The position numbers and the translations under genes were made by a program. A DNA stretch of 64,000 bases, taken from NCBI RefSeq assembly GCF_002245495.1, contig NZ_NQJF01000001.1, positions 62,001-126,000 of the forward strand, in the 5' to 3' direction. The notes beneath the pieces are model-generated. The model was not told where the DNA came from, did no database searches, and saw only the letters and a program-made list of their open reading frames with translations. This DNA comes from Oceanimonas baumannii. GTDB lineage: Bacteria > Pseudomonadota > Gammaproteobacteria > Enterobacterales > Aeromonadaceae. Numbering within the stretch: the stretch's first letter is position 1; each line of letters starts with the position of its first letter. This document shows, piece after piece, positions 39,374 to 49,354 of the stretch.

Positions 39374-40003
39374 CTACAGTTTAAAACCTGTAGCCACAAT
39401 GTAGACTTCACGGGATCGGGGGCGTGAAGAGTCAGGTTTCCTTACCTTGACCGTAGCAAAAGACCGGCGTACTTCGCCGAGAAATTCATCAAATCCGGCC
39501 CCCTGAAATACTTTCACCACAAAGCTGCCTTTGGGTGCCAGTACTTCACGGCACATATCCAGCGCCAGTTCTACCAGATACATGGCTCTGGGCTGGTCCA
39601 CTTCCGGGGTGCCGCTCATGTTCGGCGCCATGTCCGATAACAATACGTCGACCTTATCGTCCCCAACCCGCTCAAGCAAGGCATTCAGCACTGCTTCTTC
39701 ACGAAAATCGCCCTGCAGAAAATCCACACCGGCAATGGGATCCATCGGCAGAATATCGCAGGCGATCACTTTACCGTCCTGTCCTACCTGTTCAGTAGCA
39801 TACTGGCTCCAGCCACCGGGTGCGGCCCCCAGGTCCACCACTGTCATGCCGGAACGCAGCAGCCGGTCACGTCCTTGCAGCTCTTCCAGCTTGAACACAG
39901 CACGCGAGCGCAGGCCCTTTTTTTGTGCCTGTTGTACATATTTGTCGTCAAAATGCTCTTTCAGCCAGCGGGTGGAACTGGCTGAACGTTTCTTTTTGCC
40001 CAT
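39374..40003 (-). CDS. rlmE: 23S rRNA 2'-O-ribose U2552 methyltransferase
   Basis: Heat-shock methyltransferase RlmE/RrmJ/FtsJ, 209 residues. SAM loop [15 protein letters not shown] (about 55-69), the KDKE catalytic set with [25 protein letters not shown] (about 119-129) and [10 protein letters not shown] (about 157-166). First gene of rlmE-ftsH, preceded by a near-consensus sigma-32 promoter and divergent from yhbY, as in E. coli. Confidence 0.97.
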   Translation of the reverse strand: MGKKKRSASSTRWLKEHFDDKYVQQAQKKGLRSRAVFKLEELQGRDRLLRSGMTVVDLGAAPGGWSQYATEQVGQDGKVIACDILPMDPIAGVDFLQGDFREEAVLNALLERVGDDKVDVLLSDMAPNMSGTPEVDQPRAMYLVELALDMCREVLAPKGSFVVKVFQGAGFDEFLGEVRRSFATVKVRKPDSSRPRSREVYIVATGFKL

Positions 40004-40036
40004 TAATTTGTCGCTCTGCTATTACTATTAGTGTCT

Positions 40037-40065
40037 AGATGGGGGTAGAATAGCCCCCTTTCAAC
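40037..40065 (-). promoter_or_regulatory. Sigma-32 promoter of rlmE-ftsH
   Basis: GTTGAAA at 40065-40059 and CCCCATCT at 40044-40037 on the minus strand, spacer 14; the heat-shock consensus is CTTGAAA and CCCCATNT. On the other strand a TAGAAT (40046-40051) in the spacer could be the -10 of yhbY. Confidence 0.85.
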
Positions 40066-40088
40066 CTGATTAACCGAAGCATTTTGCA

Positions 40089-40385
40089 ATGACCCTGAAC
40101 AATAAGCAAAGACAATACCTGAAAGGACTGGCCCACAGCCTGAAGCCGGTGGTGTTGCTCGGCCAGCATGGCCTGACCGAAGGCGTTCTGGCCGAAATTG
40201 ACCTGGCCCTGAACCATCACGAACTGATCAAGGTAAAGGTCGCCGCCGAAGACAGGGACGTTAAAAAACTGATCATGGATGCGATTATACGTGAGTCTGG
40301 TGCCATCAAGGTGCAGACCATTGGTCATATGCTGACCATTTATCGCCAGAGCGAGCAGCGTAAAATCATTCTGCCCCGGGGCTGA
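40089..40385 (+). CDS. yhbY: CRM-domain RNA-binding protein YhbY
   Basis: Pre-50S ribosomal-particle RNA-binding protein of 98 residues, single CRS1-YhbY domain: QRQYLKGLAHSLKPVVLLGQHGLTEGVLAEIDLALNHHELIKVKV with the GxxG loop (GQHG) typical of the fold. Divergent from rlmE, the conserved pairing of two ribosome-maturation genes. Confidence 0.95.
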   Translation: MTLNNKQRQYLKGLAHSLKPVVLLGQHGLTEGVLAEIDLALNHHELIKVKVAAEDRDVKKLIMDAIIRESGAIKVQTIGHMLTIYRQSEQRKIILPRG

Positions 40386-40398
40386 GCCGCCTCGTTAA

Positions 40399-40422
40399 GG
40401 TGAGGTCCGCCCGGACTTCACC
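40399..40422 (+). terminator. Hairpin after yhbY
   Basis: Arms GGTGAGGTCCG / CGGACTTCACC (one mismatch) around a CC loop, right after the yhbY stop, with a weak T-run (CCTTTA). Confidence 0.5.
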
Positions 40423-40503
40423 TGCCTTTAATCCGCACTACCTTCTTCATAAACGACCGCCGATACGCCTACGCTTTAAGGGTGTAGTCCAGGTATCCGT
40501 GCC

Positions 40504-41121
40504 ATGTCCGATAAATATCTTGATGATGATGAAATGGCCATGCTGGCCGGACTTTTTCGGGAGCAGTGCAGCTCACCGGAAGCAACCCTCGCCATTACCA
40601 TGGATGCAGCCCTGCATGCGCTACTGACCCAGGCTTGCTCTCTTGAGCTGAGGGTCGATCTGCATGACACTGTGCTGCATTTTCCGGTACAGGCTGGCGT
40701 ACTGCCTGCTGATGCGGACGGGGCTCGCCTGACAACACCGCAAATATTATCAGACGGCCATCACCCCCGGGCCTGGCGGCTGCCTTCCCCCCAAGGGTTA
40801 ACCCTGACATATCGTAATGGCAAGACGGTCGCCGCTGATATTCAGGATTTATCAGTAAATGGCATGAGATTACTGTCACGGCGCTGTCTGTTTACCAACA
40901 AACAAAAACGGCAGGTACTACTTAAACTGGACCAGAAACAGAAAATACCCCTGGATATAGAATTGGTCCGGCAGCACAAGGGAAACCAGTTTTGGCTGAC
41001 ATCGGTCAGTTACCATCTGGCCATGACCGAACGCCTGGCATTATCGGAGTTTGTGTTTAAAGGATTTATGGATAAGTGGGTAAAACAAAGAAGCCGCCCT
41101 GACGGAGCGGCTTCTGAGTAA
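40504..41121 (+). CDS. PilZ-like domain protein
   Basis: Protein of 205 residues that I do not recognise by name. Residues 95-190 look like a PilZ domain: RNGKTVAADIQDLSVNGMRLLSRR carries the DLSxxG core motif, followed by alternating strands. The upstream arginine motif (RxxxR) that binds cyclic-di-GMP is not convincing, so binding is uncertain. Residues 1-90 form a separate domain with no clear match. Its last 33 bases contain the greA terminator. A cyclic-di-GMP link would fit the two GGDEF genes at 53-57 kb, but that is inference. Confidence 0.6.
   Translation: MSDKYLDDDEMAMLAGLFREQCSSPEATLAITMDAALHALLTQACSLELRVDLHDTVLHFPVQAGVLPADADGARLTTPQILSDGHHPRAWRLPSPQGLTLTYRNGKTVAADIQDLSVNGMRLLSRRCLFTNKQKRQVLLKLDQKQKIPLDIELVRQHKGNQFWLTSVSYHLAMTERLALSEFVFKGFMDKWVKQRSRPDGAASE
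41089..41115 (-). terminator. greA terminator inside the 3' end of the PilZ-like gene
   Basis: Nine-base arms AGAAGCCGC / GCGGCTTCT with TTTGTTTT on the minus strand, just after the greA stop. It overlaps the last codons of the convergent PilZ-like gene, so that gene's C-terminus is constrained by this RNA signal. Confidence 0.8.
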
Positions 41122-41122
41122 A

Positions 41123-41599
41123 TCAGAGATATTCGATCTTCATGATCTCATATTCCACATCGCCGGAGGGGGTTTTGATCACCGCCACATCGTCTTCTTC
41201 CTTACCGATCAGGCCGCGGGCAATCGGCGAGTTTACCGAAATGAGGTTGGCTCTGATGTCGGACTCATCATCACCCACGATACGGTAGGTAATTTCCTGC
41301 TCATCATCAACCCGGAACAGGGTCACGGTCGCACCGAAAATCACCTTGCCATTTTTAGGCATGCGGGTGACATCAATAACCTGAGCATTAGACAGCTTGG
41401 CCTCAATCTCCTGGATCCGGCCTTCACAGAACCCCTGCTGCTCACGGGCAGCATGGTACTCGGCATTTTCTTTCAGATCGCCGTGCTCACGGGCATCGGC
41501 AATGGCTTCAATAATCTCCGGACGACGCACGGACTTGAGGTGATCCAGCTCTTCACGCAGTTTTTGCGCACCACGAATGGTCATTGGTGTTTGTGTCAT
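41123..41599 (-). CDS. greA: Transcription elongation factor GreA
   Basis: Stimulates transcript cleavage by backtracked RNA polymerase; 158 residues. N-terminal coiled coil with [33 protein letters not shown] (about 25-57), whose acidic tip (Asp41/Glu44 region) acts in the polymerase channel; C-terminal FKBP-like domain with [23 protein letters not shown]. Downstream of dnaJ, from which it is separated by a terminator; carAB and dapB, often here in Vibrio, are absent. Confidence 0.96.
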   Translation of the reverse strand: MTQTPMTIRGAQKLREELDHLKSVRRPEIIEAIADAREHGDLKENAEYHAAREQQGFCEGRIQEIEAKLSNAQVIDVTRMPKNGKVIFGATVTLFRVDDEQEITYRIVGDDESDIRANLISVNSPIARGLIGKEEDDVAVIKTPSGDVEYEIMKIEYL

Positions 41600-41638
41600 A
41601 ATGGAAACCCGGTTCCTTTCAAACTACAGAAATAACAA

Positions 41639-41660
41639 GAGCCCTGCCGAAACAGGGCTC
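41639..41660 (-). terminator. Terminator after dnaJ, upstream of greA
   Basis: Perfect 8-bp stem GAGCCCTG / CAGGGCTC with a six-base loop and a T-rich run on the minus strand. It ends dnaKJ or could act as a greA leader terminator (GraL-like in E. coli). Confidence 0.7.
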
Positions 41661-41721
41661 AAATCGCTTATTTTTTGCGGCTGCAAGCCGGTGGTCAACT
41701 ATCCACCCTAATACAGCGGAC

Positions 41722-42852
41722 TCAGCGGGTCAAATCGTCAAAGAAACGCTTTACCCCGTCAAAGAAACCTTCCGACTTGGGTCTGTGCTTCTTGGCCGCC
41801 AAACCGCCACAGGAATCTTCCAGCTGGCGCAGCAACTCTTTTTGCTCTTCGGTCAGGTTTACCGGCGTTTCAATGTAAACCTTGCACACCAGATCACCCA
41901 GCTGGCCATTACGGGCCGAGCGTACACCTTTGCCCTTAAGACGGAACATACGACCGGTCTGGGTTTCGGCAGGGATTTTCAGTTTAACCCGGCCATCCAG
42001 GGTTGGCACCTCCACCTCACCGCCCAGCGCGGCAGCCGTGTAGCTGATGGGCACCTCGCAAAAGAGGTTGTTGCCATCACGCACAAAAATGTCGTGATCC
42101 CGTACATGCATCTGCACATAGAGATCCCCGGCCGGAGCGCCGGCTTCACCCGCCTCCCCTTCACCGGACAAACGAATACGATCGCCGGTATCGACACCGG
42201 CCGGAATTTTAACCGACAGGGTCTTGGTTTTCTGATAACGCCCTTCACCGTGACACTTGTTACAAGGGTCACTGATCACCTTGCCCTTGCCACGACAATG
42301 CGGGCACGGTTGCTGCACAGTGAAAAAGCCCTGGCGCATCTGCACCTGGCCATGACCATGGCAGGTGGGACAGGTTTTGGCCTGGGTGCCCGGTTTGGCC
42401 CCGCTGCCGTCACACACATCGCAACCGACCAGTGTGGGTACCTTGATCTCTTTGGTCACGCCCCTGACCGCTTCTTCCAGGGTCAGCTCCATGTTGTAGC
42501 GCAGATCAGACCCGCGGGCAGCGCGTTGCTGCCGGCCACGGCCACCGCCAAAGATGTCGCCGAAAACGTCACCGAAAATATCACCAAAGTCGGCACCGCC
42601 ACCAAACCCGCCATGGCCCTGCTGACCGTTGACTGCATCGTGGCCAAATTGATCATAGGCGGCCCGTTTCTGGGCATCGGTCAAGACTTCATAAGCTTCA
42701 GTGGCTTCCTTGAACTTATCGGCCGCATCGGCATCATCTTTGTTGCGATCGGGATGATACTTCATCGCCATTCGCTTGTAGGCTTTCTTGATTTCGCGCT
42801 CATCGGCTCCCTTGGAGACGCCAAGCACTTCATAATAATCTCGTTTCGACAT
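41722..42852 (-). CDS. dnaJ: Chaperone protein DnaJ
   Basis: DnaK co-chaperone of 376 residues, full length. J domain with HPD ([10 protein letters not shown], about 33), Gly/Phe-rich region about 75-105 ([25 protein letters not shown]), four zinc motifs [24 protein letters not shown] and CNKCHGEG (about 145-208), then the substrate-binding domains. Follows dnaK, with an intercistronic hairpin. Confidence 0.97.
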   Translation of the reverse strand: MSKRDYYEVLGVSKGADEREIKKAYKRMAMKYHPDRNKDDADAADKFKEATEAYEVLTDAQKRAAYDQFGHDAVNGQQGHGGFGGGADFGDIFGDVFGDIFGGGRGRQQRAARGSDLRYNMELTLEEAVRGVTKEIKVPTLVGCDVCDGSGAKPGTQAKTCPTCHGHGQVQMRQGFFTVQQPCPHCRGKGKVISDPCNKCHGEGRYQKTKTLSVKIPAGVDTGDRIRLSGEGEAGEAGAPAGDLYVQMHVRDHDIFVRDGNNLFCEVPISYTAAALGGEVEVPTLDGRVKLKIPAETQTGRMFRLKGKGVRSARNGQLGDLVCKVYIETPVNLTEEQKELLRQLEDSCGGLAAKKHRPKSEGFFDGVKRFFDDLTR

Positions 42853-42884
42853 AGCTTACGTGTTTACCTGCTGATTAACACAAA

Positions 42885-42910
42885 GCGGGCGTTGGAATCC
42901 CAACGCCCGC
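42885..42910 (-). terminator. Intercistronic hairpin between dnaK and dnaJ
   Basis: Perfect 11-bp stem GCGGGCGTTGG / CCAACGCCCGC with a four-base loop, followed on the minus strand by TTTGTG. Strong stem but weak T-run: partial attenuator or stabiliser that sets the dnaK:dnaJ ratio. Confidence 0.65.
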
Positions 42911-42939
42911 ACTGTCAGCGTCTGTGCGCCGGGGTTGCC

Positions 42940-44868
42940 TTACTTCTTGTCGTCTTTGACTTCTTCGAACTCGGCATCCACAACATCATCGTCAGCTTTC
43001 TTGCTACCGGCATCCTGGGCACCCGCGTCCTGAGACTGGGCCTGCGCCTGAGCTTGGGCCTGGGCGGCTTCCATCAGCTTTTGAGACGCTTCCAGCAGCG
43101 CCTGCTGCTTGGCTTCGATCTCGGCCTTGTCTTCACCACGAACGGCTGTTTCCAGCTCGCTCAAGGCGGATTCAATGGCGCTCTTGTCGTCAGCTGCCAG
43201 AGCGTCACCGGCCTCTTCCAGCTGCTTACGGGTGGCGTGAGCCAGACCGTCAGCCTGGTTGCGGGCTGCGACCAGTTCTTCGAACTTCTTGTCATCGGCA
43301 GCATTGGCCTCGGCGGCACGCACCATGGCCTCGATCTCTTCCTCGCTCAGACCAGAGGAAGCCTGAATGGTGATCTTCTGCTCCTTGCCGGTGTCCTTGT
43401 CTTTGGCGGACACATGCAGGATACCGTCAGCGTCAATGTCGAAGGTCACTTCAATCTGCGGTAGACCGCGCGGTGCCGGACGAATACCTTCCAGGTTAAA
43501 CTGGCCCAGTGACTTGTTATCAGCAGCACGCTTGCGCTCACCCTGGATAACGTGAATGGTCACAGCAGACTGGTTATCGTCGGCAGTGGAGAACACCTGG
43601 GACTTTTTGGTCGGAATAGTGGTGTTCTTCTCAATCAGCGCAGTCATCACGCCGCCCATAGTTTCGATACCCAGAGACAGCGGGGTCACGTCGAGCAGCA
43701 GCACGTCTGTCTTGTCACCGGACAATACGGCACCCTGGATGGCAGCACCCACGGCCACAGCTTCATCGGGGTTCACGTCTTTACGCGGCTCTTTGCCGAA
43801 AAAGTCACTTACCGCTTTCTGCACCAGCGGCATCCGAGTCTGACCGCCCACCAGGATCACGTCGTCGATATCAGATACGGACAGACCAGCATCCTGCAGC
43901 GCAGTGCGCACCGGATCCAGCGACTTCTTGACCATATCTTCTACCAGAGACTCCAGCTTGGCACGGGTCACCTTGATATTCAGGTGCTTGGGACCGCTGG
44001 CGTCAGCCGTGATGTACGGCAGGTTCACTTCGGTCTGCTGAGCGGAAGACAGCTCACATTTAGCTTTTTCAGCCGCTTCTTTCAGGCGCTGCAGTGCCAG
44101 CATGTCGTTGCGCAGATCAAAGCCCTGCTCACGCTTGAACTCTTCCACCAGATAGTTGATCAGGCGGTTATCGAAGTCTTCACCACCCAAGTGGGTGTCA
44201 CCATTGGTGGCCAGTACTTCAAAAGTCTTTTCACCGTCCATGTCATCGATTTCGATGATGGAAATATCAAAAGTACCACCGCCGAGATCGTATACGGCCA
44301 CCTTGCGGTCACCCTTGGACTTGTTCACACCATAAGCAAACGCTGCAGCGGTCGGCTCGTTGATGATGCGTTTTACATCCAGACCGGCAATACGACCGGC
44401 GTCTTTGGTGGCCTGCCGCTGAGCGTCGTTGAAGTAGGCCGGAACGGTAATAACCGCTTCGGTCACGGCCTCACCGAGGTAATCTTCGGCCGTTTTCTTC
44501 ATTTTTTTCAGCACTTCGGCAGAAACCTGCGGCGGTGCCATTTTTTTATCTTTGGCTTCAACCCAGGCATCACCGTTATCGGCATTTACAATGTTGAAGG
44601 GCATGATTTTGATATCACGCTGTACTTCTTCGTCTTCAAAACGGCGGCCGATCAGACGCTTGATGGCAAACAGGGTGTTTTTAGGGTTGGTCACCGCCTG
44701 ACGCTTGGCGGGCTGACCTACCAGGGTTTCGCCATCATCGGTGTAAGCAATGATGGAGGGAGTGGTGCGGGCACCCTCGGCGTTTTCAATGACCCGAGGC
44801 GTATCCCCGTCCAGGATCGCAACGCAGGAGTTGGTGGTACCCAGATCGATGCCGATGATTTTACCCAT
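42940..44868 (-). CDS. dnaK: Molecular chaperone DnaK (Hsp70)
   Basis: Hsp70 of 642 residues. N-terminal nucleotide-binding domain: [16 protein letters not shown] (about 5-20), [18 protein letters not shown] (about 193-210), [16 protein letters not shown] (about 335-350). Substrate-binding domain about 390-500, lid about 505-605 and a Gln/Ala/Asp-rich tail ending [14 protein letters not shown]. Between grpE and dnaJ with its own sigma-32 promoter. Confidence 0.98.
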   Translation of the reverse strand: MGKIIGIDLGTTNSCVAILDGDTPRVIENAEGARTTPSIIAYTDDGETLVGQPAKRQAVTNPKNTLFAIKRLIGRRFEDEEVQRDIKIMPFNIVNADNGDAWVEAKDKKMAPPQVSAEVLKKMKKTAEDYLGEAVTEAVITVPAYFNDAQRQATKDAGRIAGLDVKRIINEPTAAAFAYGVNKSKGDRKVAVYDLGGGTFDISIIEIDDMDGEKTFEVLATNGDTHLGGEDFDNRLINYLVEEFKREQGFDLRNDMLALQRLKEAAEKAKCELSSAQQTEVNLPYITADASGPKHLNIKVTRAKLESLVEDMVKKSLDPVRTALQDAGLSVSDIDDVILVGGQTRMPLVQKAVSDFFGKEPRKDVNPDEAVAVGAAIQGAVLSGDKTDVLLLDVTPLSLGIETMGGVMTALIEKNTTIPTKKSQVFSTADDNQSAVTIHVIQGERKRAADNKSLGQFNLEGIRPAPRGLPQIEVTFDIDADGILHVSAKDKDTGKEQKITIQASSGLSEEEIEAMVRAAEANAADDKKFEELVAARNQADGLAHATRKQLEEAGDALAADDKSAIESALSELETAVRGEDKAEIEAKQQALLEASQKLMEAAQAQAQAQAQSQDAGAQDAGSKKADDDVVDAEFEEVKDDKK

Positions 44869-44929
44869 AGAATCCTCTCTTGATATTACTAATTCGGTAA
44901 CAAACGTTTAGATATTTCGCGTTAACGTC

Positions 44930-44960
44930 TATATGTGGCTGACAGCAGAGTCTTTCAAGA
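44930..44960 (-). promoter_or_regulatory. Sigma-32 promoter of dnaK
   Basis: TCTTGAAA at 44960-44953 and CCACATATA at 44938-44930 on the minus strand, spacer 14, about 62 bases upstream of dnaK. One mismatch in the CCCCAT core. Confidence 0.78.
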
Positions 44961-44994
44961 CGGCAGTCACATTTTTTTGCTGAATTTTGCCAGT

Positions 44995-45603
44995 TCAGGC
45001 CTGGGTATCGATCGCCGGCCCCTTGGCAACCATCACCATGGCAGGGCGCAGTACCCGGCCATTAAGCTCATAGCCTTTCATCATCACGGCCAGTACCGCA
45101 TTGGGAGCAACTTCCGCACTTTCCACCATACTCATGGCCTGATGTTTATTAGGGTCGAAGGGCTGACCCTTGGGATCAATTGGCGCAACACCGAATTTCT
45201 CCACCGCGCTCAGCAGGGATTTCAGGGTCAGCTCCACGCCTTCATGGACCGCCTGAAAAGCATCGCTTTCATCACTGGTGTGCTCAATTGCCCGTTCCAG
45301 GCTGTCGATGACCGGCAGCAGCTCGCCCACAAACTTTTCCAGAGCAAATTTCTGCGCCTTTTCCACATCTTGAGCGGCACGGCGGCGAATGTTTTCCATT
45401 TCCGCGACGGCACGCAACGCGCTGTCCTTTTCCGTTTTGGCTTTGTCTTCAGCGTCTGCCAGTTTCTGTTCCAGTTCGGCGACATAAGCCGCGTCAGGCT
45501 GAATGGTTTCCTGTCCCTGGGCTTCTCCGGCGGCATGCTGTTCTGCCTGCAGCTCCTGCTCGGTAGCCTGCTCCGTATCAACCTGATTCTGCTTGCTGCT
45601 CAT
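44995..45603 (-). CDS. grpE: Nucleotide exchange factor GrpE
   Basis: Dimeric DnaK nucleotide exchange factor of 202 residues. Long N-terminal acidic helix ([68 protein letters not shown]), then the beta domain [53 protein letters not shown]. Preceded by a near-perfect sigma-32 promoter and divergent from nadK, as in E. coli and Vibrio. Confidence 0.97.
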   Translation of the reverse strand: MSSKQNQVDTEQATEQELQAEQHAAGEAQGQETIQPDAAYVAELEQKLADAEDKAKTEKDSALRAVAEMENIRRRAAQDVEKAQKFALEKFVGELLPVIDSLERAIEHTSDESDAFQAVHEGVELTLKSLLSAVEKFGVAPIDPKGQPFDPNKHQAMSMVESAEVAPNAVLAVMMKGYELNGRVLRPAMVMVAKGPAIDTQA

Positions 45604-45637
45604 CTTGTCTCCCGTAAGTATCAGTTAACCTGCAGCC

Positions 45638-45668
45638 TATATGGGGGTGACGGTATGCTTTTCAAGGG
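45638..45668 (-). promoter_or_regulatory. Sigma-32 promoter of grpE
   Basis: CCCTTGAAA at 45668-45660 and CCCCATATA at 45646-45638 on the minus strand, spacer 13; matches the heat-shock consensus in both boxes. About 35 bases before the grpE start. Confidence 0.9.
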
Positions 45669-45775
45669 CAAAACAGCACAGACTTACGAGGCTCACTGTA
45701 GCGCTTGAACAACACTCTGATTAAAATGACGATTATTCATGTTTACGGACAACACGTTCAGCAGGAACGCCATTG

Positions 45776-46660
45776 ATGGAAACCGATTTCAACACCATTG
45801 CCCTCATCGGCAAGCCGGATCACAAGGGGGCCAACCAGACGCTGGTGGCTTTATATCGCTACCTGTGCAAACTCGGCCTTAATGTAGTGATTGAGCGCCG
45901 GGTGGGGGAGCAGCTGGGGCTGGAAGGTGCCGAATTGCTGGAAATGGTCGAGCTGGGTGAGCGCGCCGACCTGGCCATCGTTGTCGGCGGCGACGGCAAT
46001 ATGCTGGGCTCGGCACGGGTGTTGTCGCGGTTTGATGTGGCGGTAGTGGGGGTTAACAGGGGTAATCTGGGATTTCTTACCGACCTCTCCCCTGACAGTT
46101 TTGAACAGCCCCTTGAGCGCCTGCTGACCGGCGATTACCAGACCGAACACCGCTTTTTGCTGGAGGCGCAGGTACACCGCCATGGTCAGCTAAAAGCCAG
46201 CAATACCGCCATGAATGAGGCGGTATTGCACCCGGGCAAAATTGCCCACATGATTGAGTTTGAGGTCTATATCAACGGCCATTTTATGTACAGCCAGCGC
46301 GCCGACGGCATGATTGTTGCCACGCCCACCGGCTCCACCGCCTACTCTCTCTCTGCCGGGGGGCCCATTTTAACGCCCAACCTTAACGCCATTACCCTGG
46401 TGCCCATGTTTCCCCATACCCTCAGCTGCCGGCCCATCGTGATCGATGCCGACGCCCAGATAAAAATGGTGCTTTCGCCCGCGAACAAGAGCGAACATAT
46501 GCTGATTAGTTGTGACGGTCATGTCTCACTGGCCGTCCAGCCTGGGGATGAAATTCACATTAACAAGAGCCCGCACCGGCTGAAACTGCTGCACCCCCGG
46601 GGTCACAGCTATTTTGAAGTGCTGCGCAGTAAACTGGGCTGGGGCAGCAAGCTGTTCTGA
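45776..46660 (+). CDS. nadK: NAD kinase
   Basis: Phosphorylates NAD to NADP; 294 residues (E. coli 292). Motifs: [18 protein letters not shown] (about 67-84, the GGDG motif), [35 protein letters not shown] (NE/D motif) and [16 protein letters not shown] (about 183-198). I use ATG 45776; the TTG just before it is unlikely. Divergent from grpE and followed by recN, a conserved trio. Confidence 0.96.
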   Translation: METDFNTIALIGKPDHKGANQTLVALYRYLCKLGLNVVIERRVGEQLGLEGAELLEMVELGERADLAIVVGGDGNMLGSARVLSRFDVAVVGVNRGNLGFLTDLSPDSFEQPLERLLTGDYQTEHRFLLEAQVHRHGQLKASNTAMNEAVLHPGKIAHMIEFEVYINGHFMYSQRADGMIVATPTGSTAYSLSAGGPILTPNLNAITLVPMFPHTLSCRPIVIDADAQIKMVLSPANKSEHMLISCDGHVSLAVQPGDEIHINKSPHRLKLLHPRGHSYFEVLRSKLGWGSKLF

Positions 46661-46667
46661 GCTTGAA

Positions 46668-46703
46668 CTGTATAAAAATACAGTATACTGTATTCCCATA
46701 CAG
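46668..46703 (+). promoter_or_regulatory. Two LexA boxes over the recN promoter
   Basis: CTGTATAAAAATACAG at 46668-46683 and CTGTATTCCCATACAG at 46688-46703, each CTG-N10-CAG, 20 bases apart on the same face. A TTGAAC (46663-46668) and TACTGT (46686-46691) with a 17-base spacer form a promoter that both boxes cover. Strong SOS repression of recN is expected, as in E. coli. Confidence 0.92.
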
Positions 46704-46730
46704 CATCTTTTTTGTTGCAGGGGAATCACC

Positions 46731-48404
46731 ATGTTGCTTCAGCTCACCATCAGCAATTTTGCCATTGTTTCTTTTCTAGAGCTGGATCTGCACCGGGGCA
46801 TGACCAGTATTACCGGTGAAACCGGTGCCGGTAAATCCATTGCCATTGACGCCCTGGCCCTGGCGCTGGGTGAACGAGCTGATGCGGACTCGGTTCGTCC
46901 CGGTGCCGACAAGGCCGATATCAGCGCCCGTTTTCGTATAGACAAGCTTCCCAATGTTAAGGCCTGGCTGAGCGAGCAGGAGCTGGATGAACAGGACGAA
47001 TGCATACTGCGCCGCACCCTGAGCCGGGAAGGCCGTTCCCGGGGCTACATCAATGGCACCCCTGTACCCCTCTCCCAGCTCAAAGCACTGGGTGCCCTGT
47101 TGATCAATATTCACGGCCAGCATGCCCACCAGGAACTACAGAAACCAGAACATCAGCGCGCCCTGCTCGACGCCTATGCTGGCCATCAACAGTTACTGAA
47201 TGGCGTCAGCCGCAGCTATCAGCATTGGCGACAACTTAATAACGAGCGTAAGCGACTTCAGGAAGAGCAGGAAAAATGGCAGGCCGAAAGGCAGTTACTG
47301 GAATATCAGGTCGCCGAACTTGATGAGCTGGCGCTGGGAGAAGACGAATTCCCCGAGCTGGAAGCAGAGCACAAGCGCCTGTCCAACGGCGCAGAGCTGG
47401 TCACCGACTGCCAGCTGGTGATGGATGTACTGGCCGACAACGACGAAACCAATGCCCTGCAGCTGGTTCGTCAGGGCCTGAAAACCCTGAATGAACTGGT
47501 CAGCATGGATGCACAACTGGCCCCGGTACTGGAAATGGCCGAGGCCGGCCTTATCCAGCTCGAAGAAAGCCACAGCGAGCTGAGTCGCTATCTGGATCGG
47601 CTGGAGCTGGATCCTGAGCGCCTGCATGAAGTGGAAAGCCGGATGAGCAGGCTGATGGATTTGTCCCGCAAACATCATATTCCTTCCGGCGAGCTGTATG
47701 GCTTTCACCAAGAGCTGAAAGCCCGGCTGGATAACATGGATCGTGACAGCAGCCGGCTTGAAGGATTGGATGACGAAGTCGCACAGGCCAAAGCAGCTTT
47801 TATGCAGGCCGCCGAACGCTTAAGCCAGAGCCGGCAGCGCTATGCCGCCGCCCTGAATAAAAAAATTACCCAAAGCCTGCATCAGCTCAGCATGGAAAAA
47901 GGTCGTTTTGAAATACAGGTGAATGCCGATACCACGGGCGGACTTTCTCCCCTGGGCATTGATCGGGTAGAGTTTCTCGTCAGCACCAACCCGGGCCAGC
48001 CCCTGAGCCCGCTTGCGCGCGTGGCCTCGGGCGGTGAGTTGTCCCGTATCAGTCTGGCGATTCAGGTGATCACCGCACAAAAGGTGGAAACGCCCACACT
48101 GATTTTTGACGAGGTCGATGTCGGGGTAAGCGGCCCAAGCGCGGCCGTGGTCGGCAAGCTGCTCCGCCAGCTCGGTGAATCAACCCAGGTACTGGTAATC
48201 ACCCACCTGCCTCAGGTAGCGGGCAATGGTCATCAGCATTTCTTCGTCAGTAAAAGCAGCGATACCGACTGCACCGAGACCCATATGCAGGAACTGGACG
48301 AACAGCACCGGTTGCAGGAGCTGGCCCGTCTGCTGGGCGGCAACCGCATCACTGATAATACTCTGGCCAATGCCAGAGAATTACTGGTAGGTGAAGCAGC
48401 ATAA
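46731..48404 (+). CDS. recN: DNA repair protein RecN
   Basis: SMC-like ATPase of 557 residues for double-strand-break repair. Walker A GETGAGKSIAIDALALALG (about 29-47), long central coiled coil (about 150-360), signature VASGGELSRISLAIQVI (about 428-444) and Walker B PTLIFDEVDVGVSGPSAAVVGKLL (about 455-478). Start ATG 46731 (MLLQLTISNF) with CAGGGGA upstream. SOS gene, see the LexA boxes. Confidence 0.97.
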   Translation: MLLQLTISNFAIVSFLELDLHRGMTSITGETGAGKSIAIDALALALGERADADSVRPGADKADISARFRIDKLPNVKAWLSEQELDEQDECILRRTLSREGRSRGYINGTPVPLSQLKALGALLINIHGQHAHQELQKPEHQRALLDAYAGHQQLLNGVSRSYQHWRQLNNERKRLQEEQEKWQAERQLLEYQVAELDELALGEDEFPELEAEHKRLSNGAELVTDCQLVMDVLADNDETNALQLVRQGLKTLNELVSMDAQLAPVLEMAEAGLIQLEESHSELSRYLDRLELDPERLHEVESRMSRLMDLSRKHHIPSGELYGFHQELKARLDNMDRDSSRLEGLDDEVAQAKAAFMQAAERLSQSRQRYAAALNKKITQSLHQLSMEKGRFEIQVNADTTGGLSPLGIDRVEFLVSTNPGQPLSPLARVASGGELSRISLAIQVITAQKVETPTLIFDEVDVGVSGPSAAVVGKLLRQLGESTQVLVITHLPQVAGNGHQHFFVSKSSDTDCTETHMQELDEQHRLQELARLLGGNRITDNTLANARELLVGEAA

Positions 48405-48433
48405 ATGTTGCCCGGCTGCCCGCCGGGCCTGGA

Positions 48434-49192
48434 TTACACCAGCCGTCGGGCAGCCCCGACCACAATTTCAATCGCGCTTTGTTCGATATTTTTCAGAGTA
48501 CTTTCGTCAGGAGTTTCCTGCTTGGTACGATTCACGATCACCCCGGCCACACACCCCGCTTTCAGCCCTTGGCTGGCACACATGGTAAACAGAGTGGCTG
48601 ACTCCATTTCGTAATTCAGTACCCCCATCGTTTGCCACTCCTTCATGCTGCCCTGAAAACGACGCAACAGGCGAGCCGAGTGCGTATCGTAGCGCTCTTG
48701 CCCCGGGTAAAAGGTATCGGATGAGGCAGTAATGCCCACATGGGGAGCCACCCCCTGCTCCCGGGAGGCATCGACCAATGCACTGGTGCAGTCAAAGTCG
48801 GCCACGGCAGGAAACGCCATGGGGGCAAAATGTGCACTGGCGCCATCGAGACGCACGGCACCGGTTGTGATGATAATATCGCCCACTTCCACCTCGGGCT
48901 GAATGGCCCCCGTGGTGCCTATTCGCAGAAAAGTACGTACTCCCAGTTGAGCCAGCTCTTCCACCGCAATGGACGTAGAAGGTCCCCCGATACCCGTGGA
49001 GCAAACAACCACCGGTTTGCCGTCGAGATCTCCCAGCCAGGAAGTAAACTCCCGCTTGCTGGCCAGATGACGAGGATTGGCAAGGTGTTCAGCAATCCGT
49101 TCTACCCGTTCCGGATCTCCGGGAAGGATCGCCACAGTGGCTCCCTGCAAATCTTCATCGGTAATGCCCAGATGAAACACGTGTTTAGTCAT
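48434..49192 (-). CDS. udp: Uridine phosphorylase
   Basis: Pyrimidine salvage enzyme of 252 residues. PNP/UDP family motifs: [37 protein letters not shown] (1-37), [36 protein letters not shown] (about 87-122), where [11 protein letters not shown] is the signature, and [17 protein letters not shown]. Start ATG 49192 is the E. coli-like start; the longer frame is not supported. Convergent with recN. Confidence 0.94.
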   Translation of the reverse strand: MTKHVFHLGITDEDLQGATVAILPGDPERVERIAEHLANPRHLASKREFTSWLGDLDGKPVVVCSTGIGGPSTSIAVEELAQLGVRTFLRIGTTGAIQPEVEVGDIIITTGAVRLDGASAHFAPMAFPAVADFDCTSALVDASREQGVAPHVGITASSDTFYPGQERYDTHSARLLRRFQGSMKEWQTMGVLNYEMESATLFTMCASQGLKAGCVAGVIVNRTKQETPDESTLKNIEQSAIEIVVGAARRLV

Positions 49193-49295
49193 AACAAGCT
49201 CCCAGGCCAAGTAGGTGAGTCTGAAATAGTAAGCCAGCCTGCCACAAATCACCATGCTCTAAAAGGGAACCTGTTTGCCTGTTGCAGGTCTGTCT

Positions 49296-49324
49296 TTTAC
49301 ATCGAAACCAGCAGCCGCTATGAT
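49296..49324 (+). promoter_or_regulatory. Promoter of bamE
   Basis: TTTACA at 49296-49301 and TATGAT at 49319-49324, spacer 17, about 30 bases before the bamE start. Confidence 0.6.
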
Positions 49325-49354
49325 GCTTGCAGAATTTAAAGGACAACACTCACT

